From Flavobacteriales bacterium UBA6049 (GTDB lineage: Bacteria > Bacteroidota > Bacteroidia > Flavobacteriales_G > Salibacteraceae): a stretch of DNA of 23,144 nt. The notes under the pieces were generated by a model. That model saw only the letters and a program-made list of their open reading frames with translations. It made no database searches and was not told the origin of the DNA. Made by a program: the position numbers and the translations under genes. The stretch lies in the NCBI GenBank assembly GCA_002429085.1, contig DIYR01000197.1, positions 1 through 23,144 of the forward strand, read 5' to 3'. Shown here one piece after another: positions 14,167 through 21,421 of the stretch (its first letter is position 1; each line of letters starts with the position of its first letter).

Positions 14167-14197
14167 CAAAGTTATAGTTGTCGTAATTTCATCCGAA
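14167..14197 (-). promoter_or_regulatory. Bacteroidota-type promoter of the MscS gene
   Basis: On the minus strand TTCG (14197-14194; 3 of 4 to TTTG), a 19-base spacer and TAACTTTG (14174-14167; full match to TAnnTTTG) precede the ATG at 14109 with a leader of about 50 bases. Confidence 0.55.
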
Positions 14198-14210
14198 CAG
14201 GATTTGCAGA

Positions 14211-15320
14211 ATGATAGGGTACCGATTCACAAAATTTATAGAAGAGCAAGAAGAAAAGTCGTTATTCGACCAATTGCTCGATATTTTCATGGAGATGCTT
14301 GTCTACACCAGTGGCGATGTTGAAGAAGCAATCGACTGGTTGCGAGAGGTAGATAGAGAGCATAACCTAACCAACGATGAATATACCCTAGACGACTTCA
14401 TTGAAGAGTTGAAACAAAAAGGGTTTATCGAAAACGATCAAGGTAAAGGCAAAGGAGGAAGTGGAAGACGTATGACCGCTAAATCTGAGCAAGTTATTCG
14501 TCAGCGAGCCTTAGATCAAATATTTGGTAAAATGAAACGTGCCAGCTCAGGCAAACATGGCAGCAAAACAGTTGGAAAAGGAGATGAGCCAACAACAGAT
14601 CGTAGGCAGTTTCAATTTGGAGACCGTTTAGAGCAAATCGATTTTACACAAAGTATTCGTAACGCCCAGGTAAATCATGGTATTGGAGATTTTCAAATGA
14701 CCGAGAACGACTTAGAAGTGGTAGAGAATCAACACCAATCTAGAGCTTCTACGGTATTGATGATAGACTTATCTCACTCCATGATTTTGTATGGAGAAGA
14801 TAGAATTACACCAGCCAAGAAGGTAGCTATGGCTTTGAGTGAATTAATTACCAAAAGGTATCCAACCGATACGTTAGATATAGTGGTATTTGGTAATGAT
14901 GCTTGGCAAGTAGCTATTAAAGATTTGCCTTACCTTCAGGTTGGTCCATACCATACCAATACAGTAGCTGGTTTAGAATTGGCAATGGATTTATTGCGAA
15001 GAAGGCGAAATCCAAATAAGCAGATTTTCATGATTACAGATGGAAAACCATCCTGTATCAAGGAGAATGGAGAGTACTATAAAAATAGTTTTGGTTTAGA
15101 TCCTCGCATTGTGAATAAAACGTTGAACCTAGCTGTTCAATGTAGAAAACTTCATATTCCTATCACCACATTCATGATTGCAAGAGATCCATACTTGCAA
15201 GAATTTGTAGAAGACTTTACTGAAGCCAATCAGGGTAAGGCGTTTTACACCAGTTTACAGGGGTTAGGAGATTTTGTTTTTGAAGATTACGAGAGAAACA
15301 GGCGAAAGAATACAAGGTGA
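14211..15320 (+). CDS. VWA-domain protein with intact MIDAS
   Basis: The 369-aa cytoplasmic protein has an acidic helical N-terminal part (1-75), a Gly/Lys/Ser-rich linker (77-125), and a C-terminal von Willebrand A domain (about 178-355). The metal site is complete: D-L-S-H-S (Asp186, Ser188, Ser190), a Thr in 'YHTNT' (249 or 251) and Asp277 in 'MITDGKPS'. Proteins of this type often work with a MoxR- or magnesium-chelatase-I-like AAA+ ATPase as a chaperone-like pair, with the VWA protein delivering substrate. No such ATPase gene is in the window; it would have to lie elsewhere. It is divergent from the MscS channel gene. Role beyond metal-dependent protein binding is not known. Confidence 0.85.
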   Translation: MIGYRFTKFIEEQEEKSLFDQLLDIFMEMLVYTSGDVEEAIDWLREVDREHNLTNDEYTLDDFIEELKQKGFIENDQGKGKGGSGRRMTAKSEQVIRQRALDQIFGKMKRASSGKHGSKTVGKGDEPTTDRRQFQFGDRLEQIDFTQSIRNAQVNHGIGDFQMTENDLEVVENQHQSRASTVLMIDLSHSMILYGEDRITPAKKVAMALSELITKRYPTDTLDIVVFGNDAWQVAIKDLPYLQVGPYHTNTVAGLELAMDLLRRRRNPNKQIFMITDGKPSCIKENGEYYKNSFGLDPRIVNKTLNLAVQCRKLHIPITTFMIARDPYLQEFVEDFTEANQGKAFYTSLQGLGDFVFEDYERNRRKNTR

Positions 15321-15474
15321 TTTATAAATAGTTGATTTTGATGAGTCAAAGATGCTAGAACTGTTTATTTCAAATTAACCAAAGTGATACTTTCACGATT
15401 AACTAAATCGTTGTTTGATTATGATGGGGTAGAATAAAAAAACGGACCATTATGTTTTCTTACATGGCATTAAC

Positions 15475-16470
15475 ATGAATCCTACATTGACATACTTTTT
15501 CACTCTCTTTTTCTTCTCTCTGTTAGCGATGGGGTATTCTCAAGAAGAAAATCCTTACAGATATTATGAGCTAATAGATAGTGCCGAAATGGCTAGTCTA
15601 CAAAATGAATTTCAGGCTTCTGACTCTTTATTTCAGCTTGCATTTTCTGAACAGCAAAATGGTTTCGCAGAGGACTATATAGAAGCAGCTAAGAATGCAA
15701 TGAAATTATCTGATAATCAGAAAGTTGTTTTCTATCTCAAAGAAGGGTTTAAAAATGGTCTTGTATTCAAACAAGTTCAAGAGTACGAGAAAGATCTGTA
15801 TCACTATTTGAAAGATCATTCAATCCTAAAACAGTTAAAGAAGTTTTATAGACCTACCCGAAGAACATACCTCCAATCTTTGAACCTTCCCTTAAGAGAG
15901 GAAATCGAGAGAATGGTGAAAGAAGACCAGAAGTATAGAAAGTGGCGTTATGAGAGAAAAACTTGGAAAGATCAGCAAGTACTATTAAAAAGGGTTGATG
16001 ATCAAAACTTTAAGAAAATGCTTGCAATCTGCGAACGTTATGGGTTTCCAGATCGGTTTTTGGTAGGAGATGAAGATAAGGTTAGTTGGGTTGATGTTCC
16101 AGTGCTTTTAAGACATATGGACTCAACTCAGTTGAAAGCAATTGAACCATTTGTAATGAAGTCAATCATGAACAAAGGATTTGACCCTTACCATTATGTT
16201 TCGGCATTAGATTATTCGATCATGTTTAAAACATCGTTTGATGATGTGGATGAAAATGGAGATCGTGTATTGGTAATTCAACAACGTTATGGAACCATGC
16301 TTGGCAGAGAAAATGGAAAACGTGTTATTCTGCCTGTAAAGGAGCTTGAGAATATAAATGAAACTAGAAAGAGATTTGGTTTAGAATCAATAGAAAACTA
16401 TGCCGCGAAGGAAGATTGCGAGATACCAAGAGAAGGGTTTTTTACGCGTACCTTTCATAAAGACGAATAG
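15475..16470 (+). CDS. Secreted protein with DUF6624-like domain
   Basis: The 331-aa product has a signal peptide (1-22, ends GYSQ). Residues 30-125 are helical and TPR-like ('LIDSAEMASLQNEFQASDSLFQLAFSEQ', 'AAKNAMKLSDNQKVVFYLKEGFKNG'). Residues 140-305 resemble the DUF6624 domain as I remember it: 'MVKEDQKYRKW' (D-Q-x2-R), 'LLKRVDDQNFKKMLAICERYGFPDRFLVG', 'VPVLLRHMD', 'ALDYSIMFKTSFDD' and 'QQRYGTML'. This domain is widespread in secreted Bacteroidota proteins and has no known activity. The gene stands alone, 154 bp after the VWA gene and 310 bp before the kinase-like gene. Confidence 0.75.
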   Translation: MNPTLTYFFTLFFFSLLAMGYSQEENPYRYYELIDSAEMASLQNEFQASDSLFQLAFSEQQNGFAEDYIEAAKNAMKLSDNQKVVFYLKEGFKNGLVFKQVQEYEKDLYHYLKDHSILKQLKKFYRPTRRTYLQSLNLPLREEIERMVKEDQKYRKWRYERKTWKDQQVLLKRVDDQNFKKMLAICERYGFPDRFLVGDEDKVSWVDVPVLLRHMDSTQLKAIEPFVMKSIMNKGFDPYHYVSALDYSIMFKTSFDDVDENGDRVLVIQQRYGTMLGRENGKRVILPVKELENINETRKRFGLESIENYAAKEDCEIPREGFFTRTFHKDE

Positions 16471-16780
16471 TTTCGGATTCAATTTTTTGTAAAAAGTAAC
16501 CTTGCTAGGGGTGCTGATAGGTAATAAATAAGCTGTTTAATCATCAGTTAATTGACTATTCATGTTTATTCTTTTTCTAAATGTTTTTTGACTCTTGCAA
16601 AGAGATGCTACTCACTACAAGATAAAATCAAAGGCTCTTTGTTATTCGGCCTTGTGTAATGGTACACAAAAGAAAATGCGGTATCCATTCATTTTATGAC
16701 TAATCAGTTTGAAAAGTTGTTAATTATAAGCAACTTAGTAAGAGTTGGGCAATCATTCACCTTAAAGCCCGATTCAAGAA
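16471..16780. other. 310-bp gene-free region before the kinase-like/pyruvate carboxylase pair
   Basis: No ORF with coding character is visible on either strand. It is rich in A+T. A T-run at about 16483-16488 follows the DUF6624 gene but has only a 4-bp stem before it. A perfect inverted repeat lies at 16652-16669. No convincing TTTG/TAnnTTTG promoter pair was found; the long leader suggests that the signals driving the kinase-like/pyc operon lie here. Confidence 0.6.
16652..16669. promoter_or_regulatory. 7-bp inverted repeat upstream of the kinase-like/pyc operon
   Basis: TTGTGTA (16652-16658) and TACACAA (16663-16669) are perfect complements around ATGG. It lies 112 bases before the ATG at 16781, in the only non-coding stretch that can hold the control region for the pyc operon, and could be an operator. 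No T run follows, so a terminator is unlikely. Confidence 0.4.
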
Positions 16781-17842
16781 ATGAGGAGCAGTTTCATAAA
16801 ATACAAAAAGGAGATCTATCCAATTGAAGATTCTCTTTTCGAATACCTGAAGAAATACAACCGAGGAGTACAACTACCCTTAGAGTATGAAGATCTACTT
16901 CGCTTCGAAGATGGATTTCCCATATACGATGAAAATGAAGAGGATACAATGTGGCTCAGTATTTACTTCTCTAATGCAGAAAGACAAGAAATTGACCTTG
17001 GATTAAAGAAGATATATTCCATTCTGCATGTAGATGGAAGCGAAGACATATTGCCCTATTTGAATGTAGATTCTATAGATTTCTGTACTTACGGAAACAC
17101 TAAGCCATTTAGAGTCAAGATCAGGAATATCTTGAACGATAACTACGTATTTTACTACATCAAGCAAGCAGACTCTTCTCGTGTATACGGTTTAGAACTA
17201 GAACACCTTCTTTCTCCAAATCCAACCAACTTTTTAGTTAGTAAGAGTACACTCATAGAAGATCATATATCAGGAATTCCAGGCGATGTGTTTTCCAAAA
17301 ACTTCTTAGATAAATGTACGAAGCAAGAAAAGGCTTCAATCGCAAAAGAATTTGTGAAGTTCAATGAGCGCTGTTTCGTTCGCTTATTGGGTGATATGCG
17401 CGATTATAATTACGTCATGGTATTGATGCATGATTTTGATAGAATTCAATACCGTTTTAGAGCAGTTGACTTTGATCAGCAATCATATGATGGCGAAATG
17501 GATGCTTATTTCCCGAATTCATACGAAGAGAATAAAGTTTATCAGAATTTGGTAGACGAGTACCTATCATCTGGCTCAGTAGAGCAATATAAACTAGAAG
17601 AAAGATCGCTCATTGCGAAACGCGCAACAAGTGAATGGGTTAGACTAGAAGACTTGTTAACGTGTATGAAAACGAATCGATTATCCTCCGAATCGAATAT
17701 AAATTCTTTGAAATTAGAAATCTACAACTTGGCTCATGATGTTGAGTTTAAAAAGTCAACTAGCATGGGAGGAATCATACAGGCAGCAGTAAACTTCGTC
17801 ATCAGAAATTATAAAAGCATAAACCCTTACATCATAAAATGA
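16781..17842 (+). CDS. Putative protein-kinase-like-fold protein coupled to pyruvate carboxylase
   Basis: I recognise no named family for this 353-aa cytoplasmic protein. The order of motifs in residues 110-235 is that of the kinase fold: a strand 'YVFYYIKQA' with Lys128, a helix 'SRVYGLELEHLLS' with Glu139/Glu141, a hinge-like 'STLIEDHISGIPGD' (156-169), a catalytic-loop-like 'GDMRDYNYVMVL' with Asp205 and Asn210 five apart as in protein kinases and HipA, and a strand leading to 'AVDFD' (Asp230) as DFG equivalent. The usual Gly-rich loop is not obvious. The N-terminal 100 residues look like a separate small domain. The stop codon TGA (17840-17842) overlaps the pyc ATG (17839-17841), so both are one transcript and are probably translationally coupled. 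A role in modifying or tuning pyruvate carboxylase is inferred. Confidence 0.7.
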   Translation: MRSSFIKYKKEIYPIEDSLFEYLKKYNRGVQLPLEYEDLLRFEDGFPIYDENEEDTMWLSIYFSNAERQEIDLGLKKIYSILHVDGSEDILPYLNVDSIDFCTYGNTKPFRVKIRNILNDNYVFYYIKQADSSRVYGLELEHLLSPNPTNFLVSKSTLIEDHISGIPGDVFSKNFLDKCTKQEKASIAKEFVKFNERCFVRLLGDMRDYNYVMVLMHDFDRIQYRFRAVDFDQQSYDGEMDAYFPNSYEENKVYQNLVDEYLSSGSVEQYKLEERSLIAKRATSEWVRLEDLLTCMKTNRLSSESNINSLKLEIYNLAHDVEFKKSTSMGGIIQAAVNFVIRNYKSINPYIIK

Positions 17843-20800
17843 AAATCAAGAAAGTACTAGTAGCAAATCGTGGGGAGATTGCAATCAGAGTATTGAGATC
17901 TTGTACAGAACTGAATTTGAAAACAGTAGCCATCTACACTTATGAAGATAGATACTCTCAGCACCGTTATAAAGCAGATGAGTCATATCAAATTGGAGAC
18001 GATGATGATCCACTTAAACCCTATTTGAGCATAGATGAGATTATAGCACTTGCCAAGAAAAAAGAAGTAGATGCCATACACCCTGGATATGGTTTTTTGT
18101 CAGAAAATAAAGAGTTTGCTAAGCAATGCGAGTTAAACGATATCGTGTTCATTGGGCCTAGATCAGAAGTTATAGAAGGTTTAGGTGATAAGATAACTGC
18201 AAAGAATATTGCTCGTTCGGTTGATGTGCCAGTAATTAATAGCAATACGCAGCTACTATCAAGTCTAGCAGTAGCTAAAGAAGAAGCGAACAAAATTGGT
18301 TTTCCAGTAATGCTCAAGGCTGCATCTGGTGGTGGGGGAAGAGGAATGCGCGTGCTCAGATCAGATAATGATGTAGATGCATTTTTCGAAGCTGCCAAAA
18401 GCGAAGCATTAAAAGGCTTTGGAGACGATACGATGTTTATTGAGAAGTATGTGGAAAATCCAAAACACATTGAAGTTCAGATTGTAGCAGATAATCATGG
18501 CAACATTCGTCATCTGTACGAACGAGATTGTTCTACACAAAGAAGACATCAGAAAGTTGTAGAAGTAGCTCCTGCGTACAATTTGGCTCAAGAAATAAAA
18601 GATAAACTCTATGCTTATGCACTTAAGATTGCTCATGCTGTTGATTACAACAACGTGGGTACGGTGGAATTCTTGGTGAGTCAAGATGGCGAGATTTATT
18701 TCTTAGAAGTGAATCCTCGTATTCAGGTCGAGCATACCGTAACTGAAATTGTTACAGGCATTGATCTGATTAAAACACAAATCTTCATTGCTGGTAATTA
18801 TCGGTTAGAGGATAATCAGATAAAGATCTTCGGGCAAGATCAAATCTACTGTAATGGTTTTGCAATGCAGTGCCGTATTACCACAGAAGATCCCCAAGAT
18901 AACTTTACCCCAGATTATGGAGTTTTAACCACTTATAGAAACGCAGGAGGTAATGGAGTTCGTTTAGATGAGGGTTCTGTTTATCAGGGGGTTAGAATTA
19001 GCCCATTCTTTGATTCGATGCTTGTAAAAGTTTCTACTACAGGTAGAACCTTAGATGGTGCCATTCGTAAAATGACAAGAGCACTAAAAGAGTTCAGAAT
19101 CAGAGGAGTAAAAACCAATATCAAGTTCCTACAAAACGTAATTAATCATCCACAGTTTAGAGAAGGAGAAGTTCATGTGAATTTCATTGCCGAGTTGCCA
19201 GAACTTTTCGATTTTGACTTGTCAAAAGATCGAGCCACCAAGCTCATTAGCTTCATAGGAGATGTTATTGTTAATGGACATCCAGATGTTAAATTTATAG
19301 ACGAAGGAAGAGAGTTTCGAAAGCCAAAAGTGCCTCGGTTTGATGAGTTTAGCACTTATCCAGAAGGGACTAAAGATTTACTGAATAAACTGGGGCCAGA
19401 TGGTTTTGCTGCTTGGTTAAAGAACGAGACTAAGATACATTACACAGATACAACTTTCAGAGATGCACATCAATCGTTGTTAGCTACTAGAATGCGTAGC
19501 TATGATATGTTAAAGGTAGCAGAGAGTTTTGCAAAGAATCACCCAAATACCTTCAGTATGGAAGTGTGGGGTGGAGCTACCTTTGATGTGTGTTTACGCT
19601 TCTTAAACGAGAATCCTTGGAAACGCCTTAGAGACTTGCGAGAAGCTATCCCAAACATCTTATTACAGATGTTGTTGAGAAGTTCAAATGCCGTTGGGTA
19701 TACATCTTATCCAGACAATGTTATAGAGAAATTCATCGTTAAATCTGCCGAAAATGGAATAGATATTTTCAGAATTTTCGATTCTCTAAATTGGGTAAAA
19801 TCCATGGAGCCTAGCATTAAATATGTTCGTGAAAAAACTGGGTCTTTGGCAGAAGCAGCTGTTAGTTATACAGGCGATATTCTTGACCCATCAAAAACAA
19901 AGTACACACTAGAATACTATGTACAATTGGCCAAAGACTTAGAGAGTGCCGGGGCGCACATCATAGCTATTAAAGACATGGCTGGCCTTCTAAAGCCGTA
20001 TGCAGCTCAAGAACTGGTGTTAGCCCTGAAAGATGCGGTAAACTTGCCAATTCATTTACATACACATGATACCTCTTCTGCACAGATTGCCACGTACATT
20101 AAGGCTGTTGAGGCAGGTGTAGACGTAATTGATGTAGCTCTTGGAGGATTATCTGGATTGACTTCGCAACCCAACTTTAATGCTGCGGTTGAGATGACCA
20201 AGTACCAAGAACGCCACCATGAGTTTGACATGGATTACTTGAACCAGTATTCAAGGTATTGGGAAGATGTTAGAGGATATTACTATCCATTCGAATCTGG
20301 TTTAAAGGCAGGTACAGCTGAGGTTTATAAGCACGAAATACCAGGTGGACAGTATTCAAATCTCCGCCCACAAGTAAATGCTGTTGGTTTAGGAGATCGT
20401 TTTACAGAGGTAACCACAATGTATGGTGCAGTTAACGAGATGTTTGGAGATATTGTAAAAGTTACTCCAAGCTCAAAAGTAGTGGGAGATATGGCCATTT
20501 TTATGGTGGCGAATAACTTGACTCCTGAAGATGTAATGCAAAAGGGAGAAGAAATTTCTTTCCCTGAATCGGTTATCAATTTCTTTAAAGGAGATTTAGG
20601 TCAGCCAGTAGGAGGATTTCCGAAAGAGTTGCAAAAAATCATTTTAAAAGAGGTTCAACCATATACCAATAGACCAAACGAGCACTTAAAACCAGTTGAC
20701 TTTGATACAGAATTTAAAGCTTTTGTAGAAAAGTATAACGAAGGTTTTGTGAGACCTTTAGAAGAGGAAGATTTCCTCTCGTATATTCTTTATCCAAAGG

Positions 20801-21291
20801 TTTATGAAGAAGCGTTAGAAGGCTTCAAGAAGTATGGCGATGTTTCTAACGTTCCTACCAAAAATTACTTCTACGGGATGGAGTTACACGAAGAGATTAT
20901 GGTAAATCTTGCTCCTGGTAAAACCTTGTTGATAAAGTTATTATCAGTTGGTACTCCAAACCATGAGGGATACCGGACCATTTTCTTTAAAGTGAATGGA
21001 CAGAACAGATCGATTCAGGTGCTTGATAAGTCATTGAATATTCAGGTGAAAGAAAACCAAAAAGTAGATGCTGCAAATGAGAATGAAATTGGAGCTCCGC
21101 TACCTGGTAAACTAGTTCAATTGAATGTAGCCATAGGAGATGCAATTGAGAAGAATGATCCGTTGTTTGTGGTGGAAGCCATGAAAATGGAAAACACCGT
21201 TTTAGCACTTAAATCTGGTACTGTAAAGCAAATTGTACTTGGTAATGGCGAAATGGTTAACCAAGATGATTTGATATTGGTTTTGGAATAG
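17839..21291 (+). CDS. pyc: Pyruvate carboxylase
   Basis: The 1150-aa length matches the full single-chain enzyme, which makes oxaloacetate from pyruvate, bicarbonate and ATP to refill the TCA cycle. Domains in order: biotin carboxylase (1-450) with 'VANRGEIAIRVLR', the ATP-grasp Gly loop 'KAASGGGGRGM' (160-170) and 'EVNPRIQVEH' ending at His299; carboxyltransferase (about 530-800) with 'TTFRDAHQS' (metal ligand Asp542), the lysine to be carbamylated Lys712 in 'IAIKDMAG', and metal ligands His741 and His743 in 'HLHTHDT'; and a C-terminal biotin carrier domain (1083-1150) with Lys1116 in EAMKM as biotin site. The linker near 460-530 forms the allosteric region bound by acetyl-CoA in some relatives. 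It overlaps the kinase-like gene by 4 bases (ATGA). All key residues are present. Confidence 0.98.
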   Translation: MKIKKVLVANRGEIAIRVLRSCTELNLKTVAIYTYEDRYSQHRYKADESYQIGDDDDPLKPYLSIDEIIALAKKKEVDAIHPGYGFLSENKEFAKQCELNDIVFIGPRSEVIEGLGDKITAKNIARSVDVPVINSNTQLLSSLAVAKEEANKIGFPVMLKAASGGGGRGMRVLRSDNDVDAFFEAAKSEALKGFGDDTMFIEKYVENPKHIEVQIVADNHGNIRHLYERDCSTQRRHQKVVEVAPAYNLAQEIKDKLYAYALKIAHAVDYNNVGTVEFLVSQDGEIYFLEVNPRIQVEHTVTEIVTGIDLIKTQIFIAGNYRLEDNQIKIFGQDQIYCNGFAMQCRITTEDPQDNFTPDYGVLTTYRNAGGNGVRLDEGSVYQGVRISPFFDSMLVKVSTTGRTLDGAIRKMTRALKEFRIRGVKTNIKFLQNVINHPQFREGEVHVNFIAELPELFDFDLSKDRATKLISFIGDVIVNGHPDVKFIDEGREFRKPKVPRFDEFSTYPEGTKDLLNKLGPDGFAAWLKNETKIHYTDTTFRDAHQSLLATRMRSYDMLKVAESFAKNHPNTFSMEVWGGATFDVCLRFLNENPWKRLRDLREAIPNILLQMLLRSSNAVGYTSYPDNVIEKFIVKSAENGIDIFRIFDSLNWVKSMEPSIKYVREKTGSLAEAAVSYTGDILDPSKTKYTLEYYVQLAKDLESAGAHIIAIKDMAGLLKPYAAQELVLALKDAVNLPIHLHTHDTSSAQIATYIKAVEAGVDVIDVALGGLSGLTSQPNFNAAVEMTKYQERHHEFDMDYLNQYSRYWEDVRGYYYPFESGLKAGTAEVYKHEIPGGQYSNLRPQVNAVGLGDRFTEVTTMYGAVNEMFGDIVKVTPSSKVVGDMAIFMVANNLTPEDVMQKGEEISFPESVINFFKGDLGQPVGGFPKELQKIILKEVQPYTNRPNEHLKPVDFDTEFKAFVEKYNEGFVRPLEEEDFLSYILYPKVYEEALEGFKKYGDVSNVPTKNYFYGMELHEEIMVNLAPGKTLLIKLLSVGTPNHEGYRTIFFKVNGQNRSIQVLDKSLNIQVKENQKVDAANENEIGAPLPGKLVQLNVAIGDAIEKNDPLFVVEAMKMENTVLALKSGTVKQIVLGNGEMVNQDDLILVLE

Positions 21292-21421
21292 ATCGTTGAT
21301 CTGACGTGGGAACTATGGAACTCCTTAGTTTAGAATTTTTCTGGAATTAGCGGTGGCATTAAAGTTGAATACAATAAAATATTTGTTATTGAAGTTTAAT
21401 TAATAATAAATATTTCAATGT

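Noticed and set aside
18021..18470. 149-codon minus-strand frame inside pyc
   Set aside because: It is a shadow of the biotin carboxylase coding frame; low-complexity Ser/Leu content and no motif.
21354..21369. TGGCATTAAAGTTGAA before the last gene as a sigma-54 promoter
   Set aside because: The outer bases fit, but the essential GC at -12 is GA, and a candidate AT-rich promoter lies closer to the gene.
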